DNA from: Cellulomonas phragmiteti
Lineage (GTDB): Bacteria > Actinomycetota > Actinomycetes > Actinomycetales > Cellulomonadaceae
NCBI RefSeq assembly: GCF_016862775.1
Contig: NZ_BONP01000018.1
Span: 1 to 64,000 of the forward strand
Reading direction: 5' to 3'
Length of the DNA: 64,000 nt
Shown: positions 55,391 through 63,978 of the stretch, one piece after another
Position numbering within the stretch: the stretch's first letter is position 1
How the letters are laid out: each line of letters opens with the position of its first letter
Notes under the pieces: generated by a model
Database searches by the model: none
Told to the model about the DNA's origin: nothing
What the model saw: the letters and a program-made list of their open reading frames with translations, nothing else
Program-made: the position numbers and the translations under genes

Positions 55391-56119
55391 ATGAACGTGG
55401 GTCTGTTCCGTCGTGGCCCGAAGGAGGGCGGCGCGGCCGACGCACCGGCCGACGTCCCGCAGGTCGAGGCGGTCGTCGACACGCCGGCCGAGGACGAGGC
55501 CGCCGACGTCGACGCCCGGGGCCCCTGGGACGCCGAGGCGATCTTCCCCGCGGCACCCCGCGTCGACCTCGGCGCCATCCTCCTGCCGCCCGTCGAGGGC
55601 ATGGAGGTGCGCCTCGAGGTCGACAAGGCCACCAACGTCGTCTCGGCCGTGGCCGTCCTCCTGGAGGGCTCGTCCCTGCAGCTGCAGGCGTTCGCCGCGC
55701 CGCGCAGCGAGGGCATCTGGGACGAGATCCGCGAGGAGATCGCCGCGTCGATCACGCAGCAGGGCGGCACCGTCGACGACCTGCCCGGCCCGTTCGGCCG
55801 CGAGCTGCTCGCCCGGCTGCCCGTCCGCACGCCGGAGGGTCGCACCGGGCACCGCCCCGCGCGGTTCATCGGCAGCGACGGTCCCCGCTGGTTCCTGCGC
55901 GGCGTGCTCACGGGCCGCGCGGCGGTGGAGCCCGACGCGGCGGGCACGTTGGAGAACCTGTTCAGCCAGGTCGTCGTCGTGCGGGGCACGGACGCACGGC
56001 CCCCGCGCGACCTGCTCCCGCTGCAGCTGCCCGGCGGGGCGACCCCGCCGACAGCACCGGCGGAGCAGCCGCGGTTCGCGCCGCCCGCCCGCGGCCCGGA
56101 GATCACGGAGATCGGATGA
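55391..56119 (+). CDS. DUF3710 family protein
   Basis: This 242-residue actinobacterial protein starts NVGLFRRGPKEGG, followed by an acidic linker, then the DUF3710 core (GPWDAEAIFPAAPRVDLGA, WDEIREEIAASITQQGG, RFIGSDGPRWFLRGVLTG). No catalytic motif is visible. ATG 55391 follows GGTCGGAGGAA. It overlaps the OB-fold gene by ATGA. The gene order dut-DUF3710-OB-DUF3159 is conserved (Rv2697c-Rv2693c). Confidence 0.88.
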   Translation: MNVGLFRRGPKEGGAADAPADVPQVEAVVDTPAEDEAADVDARGPWDAEAIFPAAPRVDLGAILLPPVEGMEVRLEVDKATNVVSAVAVLLEGSSLQLQAFAAPRSEGIWDEIREEIAASITQQGGTVDDLPGPFGRELLARLPVRTPEGRTGHRPARFIGSDGPRWFLRGVLTGRAAVEPDAAGTLENLFSQVVVVRGTDARPPRDLLPLQLPGGATPPTAPAEQPRFAPPARGPEITEIG

Positions 56120-56484
56120 CGTTCACCGACAGGGTGCGCAAGGCCCTCGCCTCGCAGGCCGAGATCGAGGCCGACGAGGAGCGCGCCGACGCGTTGCGGG
56201 TGCCCGGCTGCTGCCCGGTCGACGCCCTGCCCCACCGCGAGCGGGCGAGCGTCTCCGGTGTGCTGCGGTCGGTCACCCTCCGGCCGCGCGACGGCGTGCC
56301 GGCCATCGAGGCGGAGCTGTACGACGGCTCGGGCGCCCTCGACCTGGTCTGGCTGGGACGGCGGAGCATCGCGGGGATCGAGCCCGGCCGCCGCCTCAAG
56401 GTCGACGGCATGGTGTGCCAAGTCGACGGTCGGCGCACCGTCTTCAACCCGCGCTACGAGCTGCGCGCCCGGCCAGGGGAGTGA
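56116..56484 (+). CDS. OB-fold nucleic-acid-binding protein
   Basis: This 122-residue small protein consists mainly of an OB-fold (about 40-115: RASVSGVLRSVTLRP, ELYDGSGALDLVWLGRRSIAGI, LKVDGMVCQVDGRRTVFNP), like the anticodon/ssDNA-binding domains of RecG and tRNA synthetases. Cys in GCCPVD may be incidental. It overlaps DUF3710 and corresponds to Rv2694c. The ligand is unknown. Confidence 0.87.
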   Translation: MTFTDRVRKALASQAEIEADEERADALRVPGCCPVDALPHRERASVSGVLRSVTLRPRDGVPAIEAELYDGSGALDLVWLGRRSIAGIEPGRRLKVDGMVCQVDGRRTVFNPRYELRARPGE

Positions 56485-56488
56485 GTCG

Positions 56489-57271
56489 ATGGACGAGACG
56501 AGCCGCGACCGCGACGCCGTGCCCGGCGACGACGAGCACGCCCACGACGTCGTCGGCACGGTCGACGACGTGGTCCCGCCCGAGGAGGGGGGCGCCCGGG
56601 GTCTGCGGTCCCTGACGGCCGACGAGTTCTCGGCCGCGGACGCCGTCGGCGGGGTGCGCGGCATCGTCGAGGCGGTGGCGCCGGGGCTGCTGTTCGTCGT
56701 CGTGTACATCGCGACGGGCCAGCAGCTGCGACCTGCGCTGATCGCCGCGTCCGCGGCCGCGGTGCTCGCGGTCGTCGCGCGTCTGGTCCAGCGCACGCCC
56801 GTCACGCAGGCGTTCTCCGGGGTGCTCGGCGTCGGCATCGGCGTGGTCTGGGCGTGGCGGACCGGTGACGCGAGCGACTACTTCGCGTACGGCCTGCTCG
56901 TCAACGTGACCTACTTCGTCGGGACGCTCGTGTCCATCCTCGCGGGGTGGCCGCTGGTCGGGCTCGTGATGGGGATGTTCAGCAACCGCGGGCCGCTCGG
57001 TGGGGGTCCCTGGTCGGCCGCCGTCGAGTGGCGGCACGACCCGGTGCTGCGTCGCCGCTACTCGCTGGCGACGTGGCCCTGGGTCGCCATGTTCGGGCTG
57101 CGGCTGCTCGTGCAGCTGCCGCTGTTCCTCGCCGGTGAGGTCGTGTGGCTGGGCACCGCGAAGCTCGCGATGGGACTGCCGCTGACGGCCGTGGCGCTGT
57201 GGCTCAGCTGGATGCTGGTCCGCGGGTCAGCAGACGCTCGAGCGCCTTCTCGTCCACCTCACGACCGGTGA
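56489..57271 (+). CDS. DUF3159 membrane protein
   Basis: This 260-residue protein has an acidic N-terminal 40 residues, then five or six membrane helices. The DUF3159 core includes GGVRGIVEAVAPGLLFVVVY, RLVQRTPVTQAFSGVLGVG and the conserved MGMFSNRGPL. Its last 68 bases overlap the convergent TrkA-type gene, so the C-terminal tail is antisense to that coding end. The function is unknown. Confidence 0.87.
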   Translation: MDETSRDRDAVPGDDEHAHDVVGTVDDVVPPEEGGARGLRSLTADEFSAADAVGGVRGIVEAVAPGLLFVVVYIATGQQLRPALIAASAAAVLAVVARLVQRTPVTQAFSGVLGVGIGVVWAWRTGDASDYFAYGLLVNVTYFVGTLVSILAGWPLVGLVMGMFSNRGPLGGGPWSAAVEWRHDPVLRRRYSLATWPWVAMFGLRLLVQLPLFLAGEVVWLGTAKLAMGLPLTAVALWLSWMLVRGSADARAPSRPPHDR

Positions 57272-57878
57272 CGAAGAGCAGCTCGTCGCGGCCCTCCAGC
57301 GTGTCGTCGGGGCTGGGGGCGAGCGGCCGTGCGTCCCGCACGATGCAGGCCAGGACGGTGTCCGTCGGCCACGCGATCTGACCGATCCGCACCCCCGCCA
57401 GGGGGGAGTCCTCGGGCAGCGTGAGCTCGAGGATGTCCGCCTTCGACTGGTGGAACGTGAAGATCCGCACGAGGTCGCCGACGGCCACCGCCTCCTCGAC
57501 CATCGCCGTCATGATCCGCGGCGTGGAGACGGCGACGTCGACGCCCCACGCGGCGTCGAACATCCACTCGTTCTTCGGGTTGTTGACGCGCGCGACGGTG
57601 CGCGGCACGCCGAACTCGGTCTTGGCCAGCAGCGAGATCACCAGGTTGGCCTTGTCGTCGCCGGTGGCCGCGACCATCACGTCGCACTCGTCGGCGCGCA
57701 CCTCGCGCAGCGTCGGGAGCTCGCAGGCGTCGGCCAGCAGCCAGTCGGCGTCGGCCACCTGCGCGACACGCATCGCGGACGGCTGGCGGTCGACCAGGGT
57801 GACCTCGTGGTCGTGGGCGAGCAGCTCGCGCGCGATGGACCGGCCCACGGAGCCCGCGCCGGCGATGACGACCCTCAT
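57204..57878 (-). CDS. TrkA-type K+ uptake regulator (CeoC-like)
   Basis: This 224-residue protein has a Rossmann RCK-N domain (RVVIAGAGSVGRSIA, Asp in LVDRQPSAM) and an RCK-C domain (about 140-215). Such proteins bind NAD(H) or ATP and gate Trk/Ktr potassium channels. It is the second gene of a ceoB-ceoC pair (Rv2691-Rv2692); its ATG overlaps the first by ATGA. No channel subunit is in the window. Confidence 0.9.
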   Translation of the reverse strand: MRVVIAGAGSVGRSIARELLAHDHEVTLVDRQPSAMRVAQVADADWLLADACELPTLREVRADECDVMVAATGDDKANLVISLLAKTEFGVPRTVARVNNPKNEWMFDAAWGVDVAVSTPRIMTAMVEEAVAVGDLVRIFTFHQSKADILELTLPEDSPLAGVRIGQIAWPTDTVLACIVRDARPLAPSPDDTLEGRDELLFVTGREVDEKALERLLTRGPASS

Positions 57879-58540
57879 GCGTCCACCGCCGGGGGTGCGG
57901 TCAGGACGCGTTCCACGGCCGGCGCGTCGTCGACGCGCAGGAGCATGTGCACGGTGTCGTTCTCCTGCAGGACGGAACCGGGCGTCGGCAGCAGGCCGTC
58001 GCCGTAGCGGGTGACGTACGCGACGCGCGCGCCGCTGACGTCCTCGAGCGCACGCAGCGGGCGGCCGGCCCAGGCGGGGTGGATGTCGACCTGCGCGAGC
58101 TGGATCCGCCCCGACGCGTCGCGGTACTCGTCGGTCATGCCCATGGGGAGCATGCGTCGCAGCACCTGGTCGGCCGTCCACCGCACCGTCGCCACGGTGG
58201 GGATCCCGAGCCGCTGGTAGATCTCGGCACGGTGCGGGTCGTAGATCCGGGCCACGACGTTCTCGACGCCGAACGTCTCGCGCACGACACGCGCCGCCAG
58301 GATGTTCGAGTTGTCGCCGTCCGAGACGGCGGCGAACGCGTAGGTGTCGTCGATGCCGGCCGTCCGCAGCGTGTCGCGGTCGAACCCGAGCCCGGTGACC
58401 TTGTTGCCGGAGAACCCGGCCTCGAGCCGACGGAACGCGTCGGGGTTCTGGTCGATGACCGCGACGGAGTGGCCCCGGGACTCCAGGGACTGCGCCAGGG
58501 TGGCCCCGACACGTCCGCATCCCATGATGACGAAGTGCAC
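57875..58540 (-). CDS. TrkA-type K+ uptake regulator (CeoB-like)
   Basis: This 221-residue RCK protein has HFVIMGCGRVGATLA and VIDQNPDAF at the nucleotide site, and an RCK-C domain from about 140. It is the partner of the next gene. GTG 58540 is preceded by TAGCGT with 8 bases between. It is divergent from the APC permease, whose C-terminal domain also looks regulatory. Confidence 0.9.
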   Translation of the reverse strand: MHFVIMGCGRVGATLAQSLESRGHSVAVIDQNPDAFRRLEAGFSGNKVTGLGFDRDTLRTAGIDDTYAFAAVSDGDNSNILAARVVRETFGVENVVARIYDPHRAEIYQRLGIPTVATVRWTADQVLRRMLPMGMTDEYRDASGRIQLAQVDIHPAWAGRPLRALEDVSGARVAYVTRYGDGLLPTPGSVLQENDTVHMLLRVDDAPAVERVLTAPPAVDA

Positions 58541-58548
58541 AGCCGGTC

Positions 58549-58554
58549 ACGCTA
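58549..58554 (-). promoter_or_regulatory. -10 element TAGCGT for leaderless ceoB
   Basis: TAGCGT on the minus strand ends 8 bases before GTG 58540; an overlapping TATAGC is a second possibility. Confidence 0.55.
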
Positions 58555-58657
58555 TACCCCGACGGGCCGCGCGTGCAGCGCGGGCGTGCGGGACGTGCGG
58601 GGCGTGCCGGACGTGGGACATCGTGGCCGTGGTGTACCGGGGGTGCCCGGGCGGGCA

Positions 58658-58663
58658 TACGAT
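58658..58663 (+). promoter_or_regulatory. -10 element TACGAT for leaderless APC permease
   Basis: TACGAT is followed by 8 bases and GTG 58672. Confidence 0.6.
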
Positions 58664-58671
58664 CGCTGATC

Positions 58672-60675
58672 GTGTCGGACCTCGCAGACGCCGCCAAGCG
58701 GCTCGTGCTCGGCCGGCCGGTCCGCAGCGACCGGCTCGGCCACACCCTGCTCCCCAAGCGCGTCGCCCTGCCCGTGTTCGCCTCCGACGCACTGTCGTCG
58801 GTGGCGTACGCCCCGGACGAGATCCTGCTGACGCTCTCGCTCGCCGGCCTGACGGCCCTGACCATCTCGCCGTGGGTCGGCCTCGCGGTGGCGGTGGTGC
58901 TCCTGACCGTCGTCGCGTCCTACCGGCAGAACGTCCACGCGTACCCGTCGGGCGGGGGCGACTACGAGGTCGCCTCGGTCAACCTGGGCCCGAAGGCGGG
59001 GGTGACCGTCGCCAGCGCCCTGCTGGTCGACTACACGCTGACCGTCGCGGTGTCGATCTCGGCGGGCGCGCAGTACGCGGCGACGGCGGTACCGGCACTG
59101 CGGGGCCACGAGACGGCCTTCGCGATCGCGCTGGTCGTGGGCCTGGCGATCGCGAACTTGCGCGGGGTCAAGGAGTCCGGCAGCGCGTTCGCGATCCCCG
59201 TGTACCTGTTCATGGGCGCCATGGGCTCGCTCGCGGTGGTCGGTGCCGTGCGCTACTTCACGGGCAGCCTGCCGCCCGCCGAGAGCGCGGCGCTCGACGT
59301 CGCCGCCGACGCGGGCTTCGACCAGGGCCTCATGGGGCTGGCCGGCGGCTTCCTCGTGCTGCGCGCCTTCGCCTCCGGCTGCGCCGCCCTGACCGGGGTC
59401 GAGGCCATCAGCAACGGCGTCCCGGCGTTCCGCAAGCCGAAGTCGCGCAACGCCGCGACGACCCTGGCGCTGCTGGGCGGGATCTCGATCTCGATGATCA
59501 TGTCGATCCTGCTGCTGGCGCAGGCCACGGGGGTGAAGTTCGCGCACGACCCGTCCACGCAGCTCCTGCGCGACGGCGTCCCGGTGGGCGAGGACTACGA
59601 GCAGCACCCCGTCATCAGCCAGCTGGCGGCCTCGGTGTTCTCCGGCGTCGACGTGCTGTTCATCGCGGTGTCGGTGGTGACGGGCGTCATCCTGGTCCTC
59701 GCGGCCAACACCGCGTTCAACGGGTTCCCGGTGCTCGGCTCGATCCTCGCGCGCGACGGGTACCTGCCCCGGCAGCTGCACACCCGCGGAGACCGGCTGG
59801 CGTTCTCCAACGGGATCATCACGCTGGCGGCGGCGGCGGTCGCCCTGATCTGGGTCTTCGACGCCCAGGTCACGCGTCTGATCCAGCTCTACATCGTGGG
59901 GGTCTTCGTCTCTTTCACGTTGTCGCAGCTCGGGATGGTGCGGCACTGGACGCGGGGGCTGCGCACCGAGCCCGACCCGCGCGCCCGGAGCCGCATGCGC
60001 CGCTCCCGCGTGATCAACTCGATCGGCCTGGGCATGACCGGCACGGTCCTGGTCATCGTGCTCGTCACCAAGTTCACGCACGGCGCGTGGCTGGCGCTGC
60101 TGGCCATGGCGGCGGTGTTCGGCGCCATGCAGGCCGTGCACCGCCACTACATGCGCGTGCGCGCCGAGCTCGCGCTCGGTGAGGACGCGCTCGCGGCCCG
60201 GGCCCTGCCGAGCCGGGTGCACGCGGTGGTCCTCGTGTCGCACCTGCACCGCCCGACGATGCGCGCGCTCGCGTACGCCCGCGCGTCACGACCCAACGTG
60301 CTCGAGGCCGTGACGGTCGGCGTCGACACGGACGAGGTGGCGGCGCTGCGCGCCCAGTGGGAGGCCGCGGACCTGCCGGTGCCCCTGAAGGTGCTGGACT
60401 CCCCGTTCCGGGAGATCACGCGCCCCGTCCTGACGTACGTCCGCTCGATCCGGCGCGAGAGCCCGCGCGACCTGGTGGTCGTCTACATCCCCGAGTACGT
60501 CGTGGGCCACTGGTGGGAGCATCTGCTGCACAACCAGAGTGCGCTGCGGCTCAAGAGCCGGCTGCTGTTCACGCCGGGCGTGGTGGTGGCCTCGGTGCCG
60601 TGGCAGCTGGCCTCCACGGCAGGGCAGACAGGGCTCGAGGACTCCGTCCGGGGTACCGTTCCGCGTGGCTACTGA
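58672..60675 (+). CDS. APC superfamily permease (possible K+ or amino acid transporter)
   Basis: This 667-residue protein has about 12 membrane helices (residues 40-480) and a 170-residue cytoplasmic C-terminal domain. The first helix region LPVFASDALSSVAYAPDEIL and YPSGGGDYEVA resemble APC/KUP-like carriers, some of which are c-di-AMP-regulated K+ importers (KimA type). Divergent TrkA-type genes next door support potassium, but amino acid transport is not excluded. Position matches Rv2690c. GTG 58672 agrees with the -10; an upstream frame is open. Confidence 0.85.
   Translation: MSDLADAAKRLVLGRPVRSDRLGHTLLPKRVALPVFASDALSSVAYAPDEILLTLSLAGLTALTISPWVGLAVAVVLLTVVASYRQNVHAYPSGGGDYEVASVNLGPKAGVTVASALLVDYTLTVAVSISAGAQYAATAVPALRGHETAFAIALVVGLAIANLRGVKESGSAFAIPVYLFMGAMGSLAVVGAVRYFTGSLPPAESAALDVAADAGFDQGLMGLAGGFLVLRAFASGCAALTGVEAISNGVPAFRKPKSRNAATTLALLGGISISMIMSILLLAQATGVKFAHDPSTQLLRDGVPVGEDYEQHPVISQLAASVFSGVDVLFIAVSVVTGVILVLAANTAFNGFPVLGSILARDGYLPRQLHTRGDRLAFSNGIITLAAAAVALIWVFDAQVTRLIQLYIVGVFVSFTLSQLGMVRHWTRGLRTEPDPRARSRMRRSRVINSIGLGMTGTVLVIVLVTKFTHGAWLALLAMAAVFGAMQAVHRHYMRVRAELALGEDALAARALPSRVHAVVLVSHLHRPTMRALAYARASRPNVLEAVTVGVDTDEVAALRAQWEAADLPVPLKVLDSPFREITRPVLTYVRSIRRESPRDLVVVYIPEYVVGHWWEHLLHNQSALRLKSRLLFTPGVVVASVPWQLASTAGQTGLEDSVRGTVPRGY
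60654..60659 (+). promoter_or_regulatory. -10 element TACCGT inside permease 3' end
   Basis: TACCGT lies within the permease coding end, five bases before GTG 60665, so the methyltransferase could be transcribed separately. Confidence 0.45.
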
Positions 60676-61927
60676 CACCCTGCGGACCGGCACGACCGTC
60701 GACCTGGAGATCGGTCCGGTCGCCCACGGCGGGCACTGCGTCGCCCGCTACGAGGGCCGCGTGGTCTTCGTCCGGCACACACTGCCGGGCGAGCGGGTGC
60801 GTGCGCGCCTGACCGAGGCGGGACCGGAGGCGAAGTTCTGGCGCGCCGACGCGGTCGAGGTCGTCGACGCGTCGGACGACCGCGTGCCGTCGGCGTGGCC
60901 CGCGGCCGGCCCCGGCGGAGCGGGCGGGGGAGAGCTCGCGCACGTCGCGCTGCCCGCCCAGCGGGCGTGGAAGGAGGCGGTGCTCGCCGAGCAGCTGCAC
61001 CGCCTCGCCCGGCTCGACCTGACGCCGACCGTCGCCGCGGCACCGGGCGACGACCAGCGCGGCGGTCTGGCGTGGCGGACCCGCATCGACCTGCACGTCG
61101 ACGCCGAGGGCCGGGCCGGGATGCGCGGGCACCGCTCGCACGACGTCGTACCGCTGACGGACATGCCGCTCGCGACCGAGGACGTCGCGGCCCTGGGGCT
61201 CTTCGACCGGCGCTGGCCCGCCGGGTCGCGGATCGAGGCCGTCGCGCCCGCGGACGGCTCCGCGTCCCTCGTCCTGCTCGACGGCGCACCGTTCGACCTG
61301 CACAGCAACCGCCGCGACCCCCGGCCGAACGCCCGCGCGGCCGTGCGCGAGCACGTCCGCCTCGGGGGGACCGACTACGTCTACCGCGTGGCGGCCGCCG
61401 GGTTCTGGCAGGTGCACCGCGAGGCGCCCGCGCTGCTCGCGTCGCGCGTCCTGGAGGCCGTCGGCGACGTCACCGGGGCGACCGTGCTCGACCTGTACGC
61501 CGGTGCCGGACTGTTCACCTCCCCGCTGGCCGACGCCGTCGGACCGGACGGGCGCGTCGTCGCCGTCGAGGGCGACGAGCGAGCGGTCCGGGACGCCCGC
61601 CGCAACGCGCACGACCGCCCGCAGGTCGAGCTGCACGCGGGCGACGTGGTCGACGTGCTCACGGGCCGGCGCGGTGCGGTGGCGCCCGTGGCCGAGGCGG
61701 ACGTCGTCGTGCTGGACCCGCCCCGGACGGGCGCCGGGCGCCGGGTCGTCGACGCCGTCGCCGCGCTGCGCCCGCGCCGCATCGTGTACGTCGCGTGCGA
61801 CCCGGCCGCCCTGGCGCGTGACGTCGCGCTGCTGGGGGAGCGCGGCTGGTCGGACGTGACCGTCACCGGTCACGACCTGTTCCCCATGACCCACCACCTC
61901 GAGGCCGTCGCGGTGCTCGACCGCTGA
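60665..61927 (+). CDS. TRAM-domain RNA (uracil-5-)methyltransferase
   Basis: This 420-residue protein has an N-terminal TRAM RNA-binding domain (about 8-65: VDLEIGPVAHGGHCVARYEG) and a class I SAM domain with VLDLYAGAGLFT, VVLDPPRTGAG and the catalytic Cys in IVYVACDPAALARD. It belongs to the RlmC/RlmD/TrmFO-independent m5U group. The [4Fe-4S] Cys set of RlmD is not seen. It overlaps the permease by 11 bases. It matches Rv2689c. Confidence 0.92.
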   Translation: MATDTLRTGTTVDLEIGPVAHGGHCVARYEGRVVFVRHTLPGERVRARLTEAGPEAKFWRADAVEVVDASDDRVPSAWPAAGPGGAGGGELAHVALPAQRAWKEAVLAEQLHRLARLDLTPTVAAAPGDDQRGGLAWRTRIDLHVDAEGRAGMRGHRSHDVVPLTDMPLATEDVAALGLFDRRWPAGSRIEAVAPADGSASLVLLDGAPFDLHSNRRDPRPNARAAVREHVRLGGTDYVYRVAAAGFWQVHREAPALLASRVLEAVGDVTGATVLDLYAGAGLFTSPLADAVGPDGRVVAVEGDERAVRDARRNAHDRPQVELHAGDVVDVLTGRRGAVAPVAEADVVVLDPPRTGAGRRVVDAVAALRPRRIVYVACDPAALARDVALLGERGWSDVTVTGHDLFPMTHHLEAVAVLDR

Positions 61928-61930
61928 CGC

Positions 61931-61968
61931 CCGACGGCCGCGCCCCCGGAGCGGGGCGCGGCCGTCGG
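61931..61968. terminator. Bidirectional 16-bp hairpin terminator
   Basis: A perfect 16-bp stem (61931-61946 with 61953-61968) with loop CGGAGC sits between the convergent methyltransferase and pectate lyase genes. No T-tract follows. Confidence 0.8.
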
Positions 61969-61988
61969 CGCGAGCGGTGCCGTGCGTG

Positions 61989-63455
61989 TCAGCGCTGCCC
62001 GGCGCCGGCCTGCACGATCGACTTGACCTGGGACGCGGGGTCCATCCGGTAGGTGTACGGGATCGCCCGGACGGAGCCACCCTGCTGACCCGTGCCGGAG
62101 TTGACGAAGTGGTTGTTGCGCGCCACCAGCGTGCCCGCGGGCGACGAGCCCTCACCCAGGTGGAAGGGGTCCCGGGTGTTCTCGAAGTAGTTGCCCTCGA
62201 CGAGCACGCCGGCCTCCATGGTCGAGGCGACGCCGTACGAGCCGACGCTCGTGTAGAGGTTGTTGAAGACGTGGACCGGGTTGCCGAACCGCAGGCGCGG
62301 GTTGCGCTGGTTGGTGCCGTCGAACCAGTTGTGGTGGTAGGTGACCCGCAGCTTGCCGCGGTCCTGGGCGCCGTTGTCGTCCGAGTGGCCGACGAGGGAG
62401 TTCTTGTCGTGCCCACGGAACCGGTTCCAGGAGATCGTCACGTAGTCCGACGCCCGCTTGGTGTCGACCGCGCCGTCGTACCCCTTGTAGAAGGTGTTGT
62501 GGTCGATGACCACGCGCGTCGACTCCTCGATGTTGATCGCGTCGTCCCCCCAGCCGTCGAACGACAGGTTGCGGACGATGACGTTGGTGGACTGGCGGAT
62601 GTTCAGCCCGCAGCCCTGGATCCGGGAGCCGGAGGCGCCCTCGATCGTGATGTTCGAGCCGACCCGCAGCATGCCGGAGCACGAGATGGTGCCCTGGACG
62701 CGCACGACCCGGTTGCTCCCGGAGATCGCCGACGTCAGTGCCGACGCGGTCGTCACGGTGGTCACGGCGGACGAGCCGCCACCGGTCGTGCCGCCACCCT
62801 GCGTCGCCCAGCCCTGGACGCTCGTGCTGCCGCCGTTGCCGGGCGGCGGGGTGGTGGGGTTGCTCGTGGGCGGCGGGGTGGTGGGGGAGCCGCCGGAGCC
62901 GACGGGTACCAGCTCCCACTGCTGGTTGTACTGGTTGTTGTCCGTGAGCTGCGTGACGGTCGCGCCGTCGGCGGTCGAGCGGTCGGTGACCGTGACGGCC
63001 TTGCCGGAGTGGCGGTTGAGGAGCCGGATCCGGCCGCCCTCGGAGTCGGCGAGCCGGAACTGCTGGTTCGCGCCGTTGAGGTCCTGGTACTGGCGGAACT
63101 CCCCGCGGTCGGCGGTCGACCAGTTCCACAGGTCGAGGACCTTGCCGGAGTGCCGGGACTTCACCCGGTACCAGCCCGAGCCCGAGTCGACGAACTGCCA
63201 CTGCTGCCAGGCGCCGTCGTTGCGCGGCCACTGCTGGATCACGGCACCGTCGGCGGTCGACGTGTCGCGGACGTCCATGGCCTTGCCGGACTGGCGGTTC
63301 ACGAGGACGTACCACGCGTTGGTGTCGACGCTCGCGGCGCTCGCGGGCAGGGCCGTGAGGCCCACGGCACCGAGGGCGAGCGCGGTCGCGGTGGCCGCGA
63401 GGGCGGCGACGGTACGCAGCGGTCTGCGCGTCGTCCTGTGCTGCTGGATGGTCAT
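61989..63455 (-). CDS. Secreted pectate lyase (PL1) with ricin-type lectin domain
   Basis: This 488-residue enzyme has a signal peptide (about 1-41, ending ALPASAAS), a ricin-B-type carbohydrate-binding domain (about 44-185; repeated Q-x-W-like QQWQF, NQQFRL, NQQWEL), a Thr/Pro linker (190-215) and a C-terminal PL1 beta-helix. Lyase motifs: TRVVIDHNTF, KRASDYVTISWNRF and the catalytic Arg region NQRNPRLRFGNPVHVFNN. It should cleave polygalacturonan by beta-elimination outside the cell, needing Ca2+. ATG 63455 follows AGAGAGA. It stands alone. Confidence 0.93.
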   Translation of the reverse strand: MTIQQHRTTRRPLRTVAALAATATALALGAVGLTALPASAASVDTNAWYVLVNRQSGKAMDVRDTSTADGAVIQQWPRNDGAWQQWQFVDSGSGWYRVKSRHSGKVLDLWNWSTADRGEFRQYQDLNGANQQFRLADSEGGRIRLLNRHSGKAVTVTDRSTADGATVTQLTDNNQYNQQWELVPVGSGGSPTTPPPTSNPTTPPPGNGGSTSVQGWATQGGGTTGGGSSAVTTVTTASALTSAISGSNRVVRVQGTISCSGMLRVGSNITIEGASGSRIQGCGLNIRQSTNVIVRNLSFDGWGDDAINIEESTRVVIDHNTFYKGYDGAVDTKRASDYVTISWNRFRGHDKNSLVGHSDDNGAQDRGKLRVTYHHNWFDGTNQRNPRLRFGNPVHVFNNLYTSVGSYGVASTMEAGVLVEGNYFENTRDPFHLGEGSSPAGTLVARNNHFVNSGTGQQGGSVRAIPYTYRMDPASQVKSIVQAGAGQR

Positions 63456-63795
63456 CGTCGACTCTCTCTGCTGGTCGGTGGAGCCGGGCGCGGCCCCGAG
63501 GGGCGCACGGCGGCGCAGAGGACGAGCGTGCCCACGGTCGTCGAAGCGCTTTCGCCGCGGTTGGCACCGTAGGGGAGTCCTCGTGGCGGCCGGAAGGGAC
63601 AGCGCGATGCGTAACCTTTCAGCACCCGATGTCGTGAGCGTGCCGGGCACGTGCCCAGGGGCGGAGCGCGGCCCGGCGGGCCGCCGCAGGTCCACCGCGC
63701 GACGGGCCGCAGCCCGGCCTAGCGTAGGAGCAGGCCCGCACGACGGGCCTCGACGGGCGACGCGGCCCGTCGCGGACGGAGGACGGGAGCGCACC
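63456..63795. other. 340-base intergenic region
   Basis: This divergent gap holds the pectate lyase leader, its operator-like site, and an AT-richer patch near 63608-63622. TAGCGT (63720-63725) is a possible -10 for the small gene at 63796. No ORF with convincing coding bias was found. Confidence 0.6.
63544..63551 (-). promoter_or_regulatory. Possible LacI-family operator upstream of pectate lyase
   Basis: AAGCGCTT is the AANCGNTT core of LacI-family operators, flanked by CG/TCG half matches. It lies 89 bases before the start codon and 16 bases after TACGGT (63567-63572, minus), a possible -10, so a bound repressor would sit at the transcription start. Confidence 0.5.
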
Positions 63796-63972
63796 ATGAC
63801 CGAGTCGCAGGACGCCGCCGCCCGGCTCGCCGAGGCCAGCCGGATCGCGACCCAGGAGCTGCACAAGCAGGGCACGCCCGACTACGACCCGCGCGCGCAC
63901 GAGCGCGCGGTCGAGGCGGAGCGCAAGGCTGCTTCGGCGGTGCGGGCGCAGCAGGAGTCCGACGCGGGCTGA
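63796..63972 (+). CDS. Small hypothetical helical protein
   Basis: This 58-residue, highly charged, Ala/Glu-rich protein is predicted to be one or two helices (AAARLAEASRIATQELHKQG, HERAVEAERKAASAVRAQQE) around a PDYDPRAH turn. ATG 63796 follows CGGAGGACGGGAG, a good ribosome binding site. No family is recognised. A hairpin follows the stop. Confidence 0.7.
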   Translation: MTESQDAAARLAEASRIATQELHKQGTPDYDPRAHERAVEAERKAASAVRAQQESDAG

Positions 63973-63978
63973 CGGTCC

